A stretch of DNA of 64,000 nt from Syntrophomonas sp. (lineage in GTDB: Bacteria; Bacillota; Syntrophomonadia; Syntrophomonadales; Syntrophomonadaceae). The stretch lies in the NCBI GenBank assembly GCA_016841245.1, contig JAENZN010000008.1:78204-142203 (forward strand). The letters run 5' to 3'. Below, piece by piece: positions 45,495 through 53,969 of the stretch. A program made the translations under genes and the position numbers. The notes beneath the pieces were generated by a model, which saw nothing but the letters and a program-made list of their open reading frames with translations, ran no database searches and was not told the origin of the DNA. The first letter of the stretch is position 1; every line of letters starts with the position of its first letter.

Positions 45495-45672
45495 ATTTCT
45501 CTGTCCCTTTTCCAGTATTAGACTTACCGACTTCCCCAATGCTTGTTCAACCCGCGAGTCAGTCCTGGCGCAGATGATTGCTGCCCGCAAGAAGCCCCAA
45601 ACGGGTTATGTCATTTGCTTCCTGCTCCGACTCGGTAAATGCTCCCAACCTGCGCAGATAATTCGAACCCTT

Positions 45673-46026
45673 TTAAGGGCTTTCTGCTTGTCCACCACCA
45701 ACCAAGCCATCATTAACTGTATATTCTGTATATCCAGCCGGTGGATCTGGCTTATCTTTCAGATACTCCTTGACGATCAGATCATCAAAATTATCGATAT
45801 CAGCTTCAGCTACATTTTCGCTGCTGATATAAAGATCAACCGCTTCCTGCAGCATTTTTAAATTTGTGTCATTCGCATCAGCCCGAGCATTGGCCAGTAC
45901 ACTAGTGAATTTAGGAACTGCCAGGGCGGCCAGCAGCACCAGAATGGCCATCACCACCACCAGTTCAACTAAGGTAAACCCCTTCTGCCCCTGACCTTTT
46001 AAGGCATTTCTAATCTTATTCATCAT
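45673..46026 (-). CDS. pilA: Major type IV prepilin
   Basis: A 117-residue prepilin with leader MMNKIRNALKGQGQKG and the class IVa helix FTLVELVVVMAILVLLAALAVPKF, Glu at +5, giving a compact mature pilin of about 101 residues. The C-terminal part is helical and acidic, and Cys is absent. AGGAGG lies 8 nt before the ATG. Short pilins of this kind occur in several syntrophic and electroactive bacteria, but this one has few aromatic residues (one Phe, then Tyr only in the tail), so I do not claim conductivity. It lies between pilC and pilD. Confidence 0.9.
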   Translation of the reverse strand: MMNKIRNALKGQGQKGFTLVELVVVMAILVLLAALAVPKFTSVLANARADANDTNLKMLQEAVDLYISSENVAEADIDNFDDLIVKEYLKDKPDPPAGYTEYTVNDGLVGGGQAESP

Positions 46027-46119
46027 TTAATATCCTCCTCAGATTAATATAAATATCATCAAATTTTATCTATAAGAAGCCTGTAGTCCTTCCTCCTTTC
46101 TTTTTACTATGGCAGCCAT

Positions 46120-47307
46120 TTATATGGAGGTTGTGCCAACCAACTCGAATATAGGTAAAAGAGTGGCTATTACAACCCAACCAATAAGCATCGCTATGCC
46201 GAGTATAAGCAGCGGTTCAATCGCCACCATAGCCTTCTCAACGGTATGCATAACTTCCTGGTCATAATAGTCCGACATTTTTGCCAGCATTTCGTCTAAG
46301 GCCCCGGTTTCCTCTCCCACAGATATCATCTGAGTTAACATCGGTTCGAAAATCCCGGAAGCCTGCAGTGGCAGAGCAATAGACTGACCTTCGCTAATGT
46401 TTTCTCTTGCTTGCACCAATGCTTTCAATACATATGCATTTACTACTACTCCTTCTACAATTTCCATGGCCTCCAGGATCGGTATTCCAGCGTTAATCAG
46501 GGTGCCTATAGTACGTGCAAAACGAGATTCTAATATCTGTGAATTAAGCCTCCCAATTACAGGCAGTTTTAAATACAGGTGATCCAAATAATACCTTCCC
46601 TTAGGTAGATGACCTATTCTTTTAGTTATATAAACCAACCCTATGGCAATCAGAAGCAAGTACAGCAGGTTGTTCCTTAAAAAAACGGAAAATGCAATTA
46701 ATATTTTAGTGGGGAGAGGTAAATCTGCGCCCACCGACTCAAATAGACCGATAAATGTCGGCATAACAAAAATTAAAATAAATATAACCGTAAGGGTGGT
46801 AAAGATAAGAATCAGGGCCGGATAGATTGAAGCAGTTACTACTTTGTTCTTTATCTCTCTTTCCCGTTCCAGATGTTCAGCCAGTCGACTCAATACCTGT
46901 TCCAGGGCACCACCTAGCTCACCTGCCTTAACCATATTAATGTAAACCGGACTAAAGGTTTTCGGATATTGAGCCAGAGCTTCATGCAGCGCAGAACCCC
47001 TTTCAATACTATTTCTTATACTCATAAGAATCTTTTTAAGAGTTTTATTATGGGTTTGTTGATGCAAGATGCTAAAGGCACGTATTATTGGTAGTCCAGC
47101 AGCCAGCATGGTTGCCAGCATCCTGGTCATCATAACAAGATCTCCTGAACCAACTGATTTAAACAAAACCAGGTGAATGGCCGGGTTACTTTTGATTTCT
47201 TTAACTTCCAGAATGCAGTAATGCTCTCTCAGTAAACCGCTAATCACTGTATTCTCATTCTGTGCCTCAATCTGGCCGGTAATCAGGCTTCCCTCTTTAT
47301 CTCTCAC
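46120..47307 (-). CDS. pilC: Type IV pilus inner-membrane platform protein PilC
   Basis: GspF-family platform protein of about 395 residues. Two cytoplasmic GspF repeats contain MLATMLAAGLPIIRAFSIL and RFARTIGTLINAGIPILEAME; three hydrophobic segments separate and follow them, and ISVGEETGALDEMLAKM closes the second repeat. The listed start is GTG 47307. The six codons upstream read LEFAYR, completing the usual EFAYRVRDKEG opening, and AGGAGG sits 7 nt before a CTG at 47325, so the true start is probably that CTG. The 280 bp gap to pilT holds two hairpins. Confidence 0.93.
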   Translation of the reverse strand: MRDKEGSLITGQIEAQNENTVISGLLREHYCILEVKEIKSNPAIHLVLFKSVGSGDLVMMTRMLATMLAAGLPIIRAFSILHQQTHNKTLKKILMSIRNSIERGSALHEALAQYPKTFSPVYINMVKAGELGGALEQVLSRLAEHLEREREIKNKVVTASIYPALILIFTTLTVIFILIFVMPTFIGLFESVGADLPLPTKILIAFSVFLRNNLLYLLLIAIGLVYITKRIGHLPKGRYYLDHLYLKLPVIGRLNSQILESRFARTIGTLINAGIPILEAMEIVEGVVVNAYVLKALVQARENISEGQSIALPLQASGIFEPMLTQMISVGEETGALDEMLAKMSDYYDQEVMHTVEKAMVAIEPLLILGIAMLIGWVVIATLLPIFELVGTTSI

Positions 47308-47373
47308 CCGATATGCAAACTCCAGTGGTACCCCTCCTATTCAATAAAATCTTACTAATATTAAGGTTGAGAA

Positions 47374-47405
47374 GACAGGCTGCCTGATCATCTAGCAGTC
47401 CTGTC
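47374..47405. other. Hairpin in the pilT-pilC gap
   Basis: GACAGGCTGC pairs with GCAGTCCTGTC around an 11-nt loop. There is no T-run on the minus strand. It may be part of a 5' leader controlling pilC. Confidence 0.4.
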
Positions 47406-47542
47406 CCAGCAAAACAATTATGTAATTGTCACAGCAAGAAAAATACATAAAGAAATAGAAAAGAATCTAAAAAGAATATTTTGAGATGCATTGCAAAGTA
47501 AGAAAAGTATTGGTTAATGTACTGTTACCATATCAAGCGCAC

Positions 47543-47574
47543 TAATCCAAGCTCTGGCAAAAGAGCTTGGATTA
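47543..47574. terminator. 13-bp perfect hairpin after pilT
   Basis: TAATCCAAGCTCT and AGAGCTTGGATTA form a perfect stem with a 6-nt loop, 13 nt past the pilT stop. The minus-strand tail lacks U, so it may be a partial terminator or an RNA-stability element separating pilBT from pilCAD expression. Confidence 0.45.
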
Positions 47575-47586
47575 CTATATTGGGAT

Positions 47587-48636
47587 TCACTTAATTTCCA
47601 TGCTGCCACCCAGTCTTTCATATTCCTCCCTGCCTATGATTCCTTCACCGTAAAGGATTTTTATTGATTTCTCCATAGTAATCATTCCTACTGCCTGCCC
47701 GGTCTGCATAGCAGAGTATATCTGGTGCACCTTGTTTTCCCTGATCATGTTTCTAATAGCGGGAGTAGCGATTAGAATTTCAGCAGCGACTGTACGTCCC
47801 GATATATCGTTCCTCATCAATAACTGCTGGGTTATTATCCCCTGCAGACAGGATGCTAACTGTATCCGGATCTGTCTTTGTTGATCAGTGGGGAAAACAT
47901 CTACTATACGTTCAATAGAACTGGCAGCACTACCGGAGTGGAGAGTGGCCATAACCAGGTGACCGGTCTCGGCCGCTGTCAAAACGGTAGCAATAGTCTC
48001 TAAATCTCGCATCTCTCCAATTAATATAACGTCCGGATCCTGTCTTAAAGTAGCCTTGAGGGCTTGATTGAATGATGCCGTATCGGTTCCGATTTCCCTC
48101 TGATTTATTATTGAATTTTTATGTTTATGCAGGTATTCTATGGGATCTTCCAGAGTTAAAATATGTCTCTTTCGGTTCTCGTTTATGTGATTGATCATGG
48201 CCGCCAGAGTAGTAGATTTACCACTGCCAGTCACTCCGGTCACCAGGATGAGTCCCCGATCTCTCAAGGCCAGATTGGATACGATAGGGGGCAGGTTTAA
48301 TTGACTTATAGTAGGTATTTCAACCGGGATAAGGCGTACTGCCGCTGTACATGAGCCTCTCTGCCGGTATATATTAGCGCGGAAACGCCCTATACCCGAA
48401 AAGGAATTGGAAAAATCCACCTGCCCATTAATTTCAAATTCCTGCCTGGCAGCTTCACCAGGTATCAACTCATGTGCCAGTTTTTCAGTATCGATGGGGC
48501 TTAAAATTGGATCTTCCGGGTCAGAAATTAATTCCCCATCCACCCTGTAGAGGGGCGGTCGGGATACAGTCAAATGTATATCTGATGCTCTGTATCCTAT
48601 ACCTTTAGTTAGAATATCCATTATATTAATAAGCAT
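47587..48636 (-). CDS. pilT: Pilus retraction ATPase PilT
   Basis: Hexameric ATPase that depolymerises pili for twitching. The 349 residues include an N-terminal PAS-like domain with ASDIHLTVSRPPLYRVDGEL. The motor domain has Walker A VTGVTGSGKSTTLAAM, an Asp box TLEDPIEYLH, Walker B DPDVILIGEMRD, a His box ETGHLVMATLHSGSA, and AIRNMIRENKVHQIYSAMQTG, the AIRNLIRE retraction signature. It overlaps pilB by 11 nt. Confidence 0.97.
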   Translation of the reverse strand: MLINIMDILTKGIGYRASDIHLTVSRPPLYRVDGELISDPEDPILSPIDTEKLAHELIPGEAARQEFEINGQVDFSNSFSGIGRFRANIYRQRGSCTAAVRLIPVEIPTISQLNLPPIVSNLALRDRGLILVTGVTGSGKSTTLAAMINHINENRKRHILTLEDPIEYLHKHKNSIINQREIGTDTASFNQALKATLRQDPDVILIGEMRDLETIATVLTAAETGHLVMATLHSGSAASSIERIVDVFPTDQQRQIRIQLASCLQGIITQQLLMRNDISGRTVAAEILIATPAIRNMIRENKVHQIYSAMQTGQAVGMITMEKSIKILYGEGIIGREEYERLGGSMEIK

Positions 48637-50338
48637 TGTCGTCTCCTTCCAAAATGACTGATTTTAAAACTTCCTCCAACGAGGTAAGCCCTTCCTGGGC
48701 TTTACTTATTCCATCTTCCAAAATAGTTTTCATGCCCTCTTCAATTGCAATATCTTGTATAGTGTTTTCCGAGGTGCTGCCGCAAGATAGCAAGGTTCTT
48801 ATTGTAGAACCTGTCAGCAGAATCTCATGCAAGGCCAGACGGCCAGCATATCCTGACTGGCGGCACATATTGCATCCTCCGGGCCGGTAAAAAACATGTC
48901 TGGCCAGCTCAGGCTGCTTCAATCTGATGGCAGTATCTTTATCCAGAACGTACTTGATGCGGCAGTTGGGACATAGCTTACGAACCAAGCGCTGGGCAAC
49001 TACTCCAGATAGAGCTGAAGATATAAGAAAATTTTCTATACCCATATCACTGAGACGCGCCAGTGCTCCAGCTGCACTGTTGGTATGCAGGGTAGATAAC
49101 ATCAAATGTCCTGTTAATGCAGCCTGTACTGCCATTTTGGCGGTTTCCTGGTCTCTTATTTCCCCCAGCATGATAACATCTGGATCCTGCCGCAAAACTG
49201 AGCGAAGCCCCCGGGCAAAACTCAATCCTGCTTTAGGATTTACCTGCACTTGATTAATTCCTGCCAGCGAATATTCCACCGGCTCCTCCAGGGTAACAAT
49301 ATTTCTATTTACGGAGTTTATTTCTGAGAGCATTGAATAAAGGGTAGTAGTCTTTCCTGAGCCGGTTGGGCCGGTAATAAGTATCATACCAAATAAGCGA
49401 TGACTCAGAAAAAGAAGTTTTCTGCGATTTTCCCGAGATAATCCCAGCCGCTCTATTTGAGTTATTACGTTATTGCGGTCCAGGATTCTAAGCACAATTT
49501 TTTCTCCGTAAAAGGCTGGAAGAGTCGATACCCTGAAATCAACCTCCCGGCGGTCAAACTCCATTCGAAACCGTCCATCCTGGGGAACACGTTTTTCTGC
49601 GATGTCCATTCCCGACATGATTTTGATCCGAGAAATAATAGCTGCTTCTGAACTCTGGGGCAGAGTCATTACTTCATATAGTTCACCGTCCATACGGAAT
49701 CTTACCCGGGTATATGTATCCTGTGGTTCTATATGTATGTCACTGCAGCAGCCATGCACAGCCTTAGTTAAAATGGAATTTACCATACGTATTACTGGAG
49801 CGTCATAATCAATTTTAACCAGTTGCAAATCTCTTTTCTGCATCTTTTGACTGCAGTATTTATCATTGAATTCACCAATTAACTTTTCCATATTCGGATC
49901 TGGATTGAATGCTATATACTGCTGAATTGCAATATCAAGCTCCTTTACGCTGGCAATCAGTGGTATTACCTCCAGCCCACTCGACATGCGAGTATCATCT
50001 ATGGCCTGCTGGTTCAAGGGGTCTGCCATAGCAACCGTAATGCTTCCATGACGCTTACATAAAGGCATTAGTTTGTACTGTTTAATGATGTGAGGTGGTA
50101 TAAGCTTTACCGCTTCTGGATCTATATCTATATTGCTTATTCTAACTTGAGGTATACCAAGCATATATTCCAGAGTTTCCATGAGCTGTGGTTCACTCAT
50201 TATACCTTGTTGAACCAATATCTGTCCCAACTTTTCGCCGCTTTGGCTCTGTTCAGAAAGAGCCTCCTCCAACTGCTGAAATGAAATGAGTTTCATATCA
50301 ATCAGTGTTTCACCCAGCATCTTGTGTTGAACTGCCAT
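48626..50338 (-). CDS. pilB: Pilus extension ATPase PilB
   Basis: Assembly ATPase of 570 residues. An N-terminal GSPII_E/MshEN-type domain (about 1-160) precedes the motor domain. The motor has Walker A ITGPTGSGKTTTLYSML, Walker B DPDVIMLGEIRD, a His box LTGHLMLSTLHTNSAAGAL and a C-terminal zinc tetracysteine CPNC and CNMC. MshEN domains in relatives bind cyclic di-GMP; this N-terminal region (GEKLGQILVQQGIMSEPQLMETL and repeats) is compatible with that. The start is ATG 50338 with AAGGAG 7 nt upstream. First gene of the pilus locus, behind a good promoter. Confidence 0.96.
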   Translation of the reverse strand: MAVQHKMLGETLIDMKLISFQQLEEALSEQSQSGEKLGQILVQQGIMSEPQLMETLEYMLGIPQVRISNIDIDPEAVKLIPPHIIKQYKLMPLCKRHGSITVAMADPLNQQAIDDTRMSSGLEVIPLIASVKELDIAIQQYIAFNPDPNMEKLIGEFNDKYCSQKMQKRDLQLVKIDYDAPVIRMVNSILTKAVHGCCSDIHIEPQDTYTRVRFRMDGELYEVMTLPQSSEAAIISRIKIMSGMDIAEKRVPQDGRFRMEFDRREVDFRVSTLPAFYGEKIVLRILDRNNVITQIERLGLSRENRRKLLFLSHRLFGMILITGPTGSGKTTTLYSMLSEINSVNRNIVTLEEPVEYSLAGINQVQVNPKAGLSFARGLRSVLRQDPDVIMLGEIRDQETAKMAVQAALTGHLMLSTLHTNSAAGALARLSDMGIENFLISSALSGVVAQRLVRKLCPNCRIKYVLDKDTAIRLKQPELARHVFYRPGGCNMCRQSGYAGRLALHEILLTGSTIRTLLSCGSTSENTIQDIAIEEGMKTILEDGISKAQEGLTSLEEVLKSVILEGDDNAY

Positions 50339-50393
50339 AACGATCTCCTTAATCCCCAAGGTGTATTGCCAAATTGTTTACATAATTTACATT

Positions 50394-50422
50394 ATTATAC
50401 ATCCTTCACCAACTCTATTCAA
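50394..50422 (-). promoter_or_regulatory. Sigma-A-type promoter of the pilus locus
   Basis: On the minus strand TTGAAT (50422-50417) is followed by a 17-nt spacer and TATAAT (50399-50394). Transcription would start about 50 nt before pilB. The rest of the 450 bp gap up to the divergent gene has no recognised riboswitch. Confidence 0.65.
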
Positions 50423-50851
50423 CAATTTTATTCTTTGTTTTTTATAAAAACCCTTATTTTTATATTTATTTACATTTGTTCTAATCTCCCATGACCTTAT
50501 CGTTGCCTTCTATCTATGTAATTATCGGTTATTTGACCCAGGACTTTAGATTAAGTGGGATTCATCCTAAAACCTATCCAGGTTCCCTTAGAGTGCTTTA
50601 ACCTCTGGACAGCAGTTTCATCTTAATACTGTAAAGTTTAATTGCCTATCTGTCTATCTAGAACTCTCAAGTCTCCCATTATGGAAGTTACTGGACATTA
50701 CCTTCCCCTTTTGCTATCTTTTTAAAAAGGGAATTCGCCCCGCAAAGATATACGAATAGAAAGAGCTGACCACTGGTAATATACCATACTCGGCTGCTCC
50801 TAAGTCATTATGTCAACAGCAAAATTCGCTGGAGTAAATGGAGGGTTAATT

Positions 50852-52177
50852 ATGTCGGGCATAACAGGTGTATTCAGATACTATTTCTATTTGTCTGATG
50901 ATACCAATATAATTGCGCCTGTACTGGACCGTTTGAAGGCAGCTAGATTTCAATACCTATCCCCGGAAAATTTGATCCAAGAACAGGCCCGAAGCAGGCA
51001 GGGCAAGTTATTTTATGAGCTGGAACAGGAAAAAAGCAGGGTCCTGGTAGTTCAGATGCTGGGCCAAGAATTGTCGGCAACAGATAGTCTGGGAAGGTTA
51101 GCCGAAACAGAAGATATCAGCATGACTCAGGATGATTTACTGGGGCAGACTACAGTGCTGCTGAGCACAGAACTTTCCTGGCAGGACCTTATCGACAATA
51201 TTCAAACCCTTTCCAATCGCAGAGCAGAACATATTCTGCCTATGCAGACTGGACAAATGGCCAGGTTTATACCCGCTGCTCATCATGTATATTATGCCTG
51301 TCAACCCGATAACTATGATACAAATACTGCTCGTTTGATGGGTTATGGTCTGCCCTTGATAGAGTCACGCTATATCGAGACCCGAATGATTTCTAACCTG
51401 CTGCGGGATCGTACCGGGATGATAGCAGAAGAACGCTCTGAACTGGACAGAAAGTTGTCACGAATTCTTCACTCCCATCTGGTAACCGCAGAGAGCAACT
51501 TAAAACAGGTTGAAGAACTGGAGGAACAGATTCAAGAATTATCATACTCCTATGGGATGATAGCCGGAGACAGCAGCGTGGTGGGCGAAGGACACCGGCG
51601 GCTGGAAGCTTCGGTAAAGAATTTTATGTGTCAGCTGCAAGCAGAACCTGCCTTGAATCTTAAGCAGGATACAATAGATTTAATCAGCCTCCCTTTTTTA
51701 AATAGACTGGATTCTATATCAAACCTTAATGATATGCTGAAAAACTCCCGGGATAGTCATCAGGCAGCTATTGACGTAGTACGCAGCAGAATAGATATTA
51801 TGAACAGCCGAGCCAATATTGCCACCCAGGAAAAAATACGTGATTTGATGGAACTTAATACTACCATACAAAAGCAAAGCCTGGTTTTTCAGTTTGCCGC
51901 TGGACTGATTGAGTTTATTGTTCTGGCCTATTACAGCCATTCCCTGTGGAAAAACCTGGCTTATGGTGCTTACAATACGGTACCCGCAATTGCCCAGTTT
52001 ATTATCGTGCTCTTATTTTCTGGTTTAACTACTTACCTTACTCACATGATTGCGGAATACCTGCAGGGTGAGGCTCATCTTAAGCTAAAGATCATCCTGA
52101 CCTCAATCCCCCTGTTTATTATCATCGTATTAATCATCCTGGGAAGTGTACTTCTAAACAGTGGCGGAGCACATTGA
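50852..52177 (+). CDS. Unrecognised protein with coiled coil and C-terminal membrane helices
   Basis: I do not recognise a family. The 441-residue protein starts MSGITGVFRYYFYLSDDTN, with GGAGGG 6 nt before the ATG. Residues 1-200 look globular. Residues 210-260 and 300-345 are predicted coiled coils (SHLVTAESNLKQVEELEEQI; VRSRIDIMNSRANIATQEKI). Three hydrophobic helices follow near residues 355-375, 385-405 and 415-437, so the bulk faces the cytoplasm. It is transcribed away from pilB across a 510 bp gap, so a link with pilus function is possible but unsupported. The layout recalls membrane-anchored signalling or scaffold proteins. Confidence 0.75.
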   Translation: MSGITGVFRYYFYLSDDTNIIAPVLDRLKAARFQYLSPENLIQEQARSRQGKLFYELEQEKSRVLVVQMLGQELSATDSLGRLAETEDISMTQDDLLGQTTVLLSTELSWQDLIDNIQTLSNRRAEHILPMQTGQMARFIPAAHHVYYACQPDNYDTNTARLMGYGLPLIESRYIETRMISNLLRDRTGMIAEERSELDRKLSRILHSHLVTAESNLKQVEELEEQIQELSYSYGMIAGDSSVVGEGHRRLEASVKNFMCQLQAEPALNLKQDTIDLISLPFLNRLDSISNLNDMLKNSRDSHQAAIDVVRSRIDIMNSRANIATQEKIRDLMELNTTIQKQSLVFQFAAGLIEFIVLAYYSHSLWKNLAYGAYNTVPAIAQFIIVLLFSGLTTYLTHMIAEYLQGEAHLKLKIILTSIPLFIIIVLIILGSVLLNSGGAH

Positions 52178-52191
52178 AGTATACTATCACA

Positions 52192-52380
52192 TTATCCCAT
52201 TAATCTGATGGCCTTAAGTCTTTCACTCAACTTGCGATAGTGCATGTCTTCTTCTCTGGCCAGCTGTTCCAGCAAAAGCCTGGTTTCGGCATCTTGGGCA
52301 TCTTTAGACATCTTTCGATACCTTTCAGCAGCCTTTAATTCCTCTTGTAGGGCAATATCTATTGCTTCTTTAATATCCAT
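52192..52380 (-). CDS. Ferritin-like mini-protein (rubrerythrin-related)
   Basis: A 62-residue all-helical protein: MDIKEAIDIALQEELKAAER then ETRLLLEQLAREEDMHYRKL. The ExxE...EExxH pattern is that of one half of a ferritin-like four-helix bundle, so it may dimerise to build a diiron site. No rubredoxin part is present. Such proteins handle iron or peroxide in anaerobes. GGAGGG lies 8 nt before ATG 52380. It converges on the preceding gene. Confidence 0.75.
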   Translation of the reverse strand: MDIKEAIDIALQEELKAAERYRKMSKDAQDAETRLLLEQLAREEDMHYRKLSERLKAIRLMG

Positions 52381-52399
52381 TATTTTCCCTCCCCCCAAT

Positions 52400-52435
52400 G
52401 CAACAGGGGACGCTTCTCCATCTGTCGCATGTTAA
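52400..52435. repeat. GGGGAC-type short repeat fragment (family C)
   Basis: CAACAGGGGACGCTTCTCCA followed by TCTGTCGCATGTT matches half of the dispersed GGGGACGGTTCT...TGTC repeat. It is imperfect and shows no clear hairpin. Confidence 0.4.
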
Positions 52436-52540
52436 GTTTATCCTCTTATTAATACTTAAAATACTAATAAAAATCATTCCCGTCAATTCTATGCTGCTGG
52501 ATTTTAATTAGCCACTATCGTAATGCATCTTCACCCCCTT

Positions 52541-52571
52541 TGAATTATAACCGTCCTGCAGGCACATAATA
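52541..52571 (+). promoter_or_regulatory. Sigma-G-like promoter of the DUF421 gene
   Basis: TGAATT (52541-52546), an 18-nt spacer and CATAATA (52565-52571) resemble the forespore sigma-G/F consensus TGAATA-N17/18-CATACTA. The predicted start point near 52578 argues against initiation at TTG 52585 and for a start further in. Confidence 0.45.
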
Positions 52572-52602
52572 TCATTAATTATTTTTGATTGAGGTGTTAT
52601 CG

Positions 52603-53298
52603 CTGAACGAAGCTCTGGTAGTTTTAGTTAGAAGTCTAATCGGCTTTTTTACTCTCTTTGTTTTTGCCCGTTTACTGGGCAAGCAGGAAATCAGCCAGTT
52701 AAGCTTTTTCGATTACGTGCTGGGTATTACCATTGGTTCTATAGCGGCATCTCTCTCGGTAGACCTCAGCAGCCGCGCCTGGCCGCACTGGGTTGGTCTG
52801 TTTACCTGGACTATTACCGTTTTTGCATTGCAGTTGATAACATTCAAGTCGAAAAATGCCAATCGATATTTGGTTGGCGAGCCTATTATTTTGATTAAAA
52901 ATGGCCTGGTGATGGAAGATAATATGAAGAAATTACGTTATACCATAGCTGATCTTCTAAAGCAGCTCAGGAATAAAGATGTATTTGATCTCAGTCGGGT
53001 GGATTTTGCCATACTTGAGACTAACGGCCAGTTATCAGTTCTGCTTAAACCTGAATACCAGTGTACAACTCCAGGTGATATGAATATAACACCACCTGTC
53101 AGTGGGCTCAGCACAGAACTCATTTACAGCGGAATAATTATTGAAAGTAATCTAAAGGCAGCCGGATTGGACCGCCTCTGGCTGGATACTCAATTAAAGT
53201 TAAACGGAATCAATAGTCCATCGGAAGTGTTTGCAGCAACCTATAATCAGGCATCGACCAACTTATATATAGATAAATTTATGGATCAGCCCGGTTAA
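52603..53298 (+). CDS. DUF421 (YetF/YcaP-like) membrane protein
   Basis: A 231-residue protein: three N-terminal membrane helices (about 5-25, 35-60 and 65-85) with RLLGKQEISQLSFFDYVLGITIGSIAA, then a cytoplasmic YetF domain with YLVGEPIILIKNGLVMEDNMKK and RVDFAILETNGQLSVLLKPE. Some DUF421 proteins reside in the spore inner membrane and affect spore resistance and germination, which fits the sigma-G-like promoter. GAGGTG lies 6 nt before a CTG at 52603, my preferred start; in-frame TTG 52585 and GTG 52594 are alternatives. Its partner DUF4363 gene follows, separated by a MITE. Confidence 0.88.
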   Translation: MNEALVVLVRSLIGFFTLFVFARLLGKQEISQLSFFDYVLGITIGSIAASLSVDLSSRAWPHWVGLFTWTITVFALQLITFKSKNANRYLVGEPIILIKNGLVMEDNMKKLRYTIADLLKQLRNKDVFDLSRVDFAILETNGQLSVLLKPEYQCTTPGDMNITPPVSGLSTELIYSGIIIESNLKAAGLDRLWLDTQLKLNGINSPSEVFAATYNQASTNLYIDKFMDQPG

Positions 53299-53309
53299 AA
53301 TTATGATTT

Positions 53310-53588
53310 AAAGGTGATTCCACTGCAAAAACCCTAAAGATTACTTTTTGAATGCACAAATATTCAGGAGCATTGGCGGAGCATGGCAGAAACACCCAGC
53401 GAAGACTCATAGCAAATAGGGTTGAGCCCCACGGATGGGGCAAAAGGGCAGTTGAACACGGATGTGAATCTGCCCGGCACCACATTTGCTTTGAGGCAAG
53501 TAGTTGGTGTTTCCCATGTGGAGACTGACGACGGCATATTTTTGCATTCAAAATCACGAATATTACTTTTTGCAGTGGAATCAAAGGT
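53310..53588 (+). mobile_element. MITE-like family B element, complete, with 6-bp target duplication
   Basis: The element spans 53316-53582 (267 bp). The ends are inverted repeats, GATTCCACTGCAAAAA against TTTTTGCAGTGGAATC, with weaker inverted similarity over about 50 bp. Direct AAAGGT flanks (53310-53315 and 53583-53588) look like a target duplication. The right copy forms the ribosome binding site of the DUF4363 gene. There is no open frame. Interior stems: AAACACC/GGTGTTT (53390-53396 with 53506-53512), GCCCC/GGGGC (53426-53430 with 53437-53441) and GGGCAG/CTGCCC (53446-53451 with 53470-53475). No autonomous parent transposase is in the window. Confidence 0.85.
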
Positions 53589-53594
53589 GGTTTT

Positions 53595-53942
53595 ATGAAA
53601 AAGATCATTTATTACATCTGTATTGTTACGGTACTAATTTTTTTTGCACTGCTAATGAACAGCGGCAGCTATTTTAAAAAACCTATGGCAGATAATTTTG
53701 ATACTTTAAATAAGGATCTAAAATCAGAAAACTGGGATAAAGCAGAAAATACTTTTAAGGAATTGAGCTATTCCTGGCAGGAGACCATACCCCGGATACA
53801 ATTCAGTGTTGAAAAAGATGAAATTAATGCTATCAATGTTAATATTTCCAGAATGGAAGCCTACATTCATTCACGAGATAAAAATGAAGCCCTAGCCGAG
53901 TTAAGTGAAGCTGTGGAACACTGGAATAACATTAATAAGTAA
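53595..53942 (+). CDS. DUF4363 family protein
   Basis: A 115-residue protein with an uncleaved-looking N-terminal membrane anchor (about 5-23) and a helical extracytoplasmic domain (WDKAENTFKELSYSWQ; RIQFSVEKDEINAINVNISRMEAYI). This matches DUF4363, which is regularly encoded next to DUF421 in Clostridia. Its function is unknown; the pairing suggests it binds or regulates the DUF421 protein. AAAGGTGG lies 6 nt before the ATG and is partly duplicated by the MITE insertion. Confidence 0.85.
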   Translation: MKKIIYYICIVTVLIFFALLMNSGSYFKKPMADNFDTLNKDLKSENWDKAENTFKELSYSWQETIPRIQFSVEKDEINAINVNISRMEAYIHSRDKNEALAELSEAVEHWNNINK

Positions 53943-53969
53943 CGGAAATATCATATTAATAATTTGCTA

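Noticed and set aside
45673..46026. Electrically conductive pilin
   Set aside because: Short length fits, but aromatic residues are few and unevenly placed; sequence alone does not support it.
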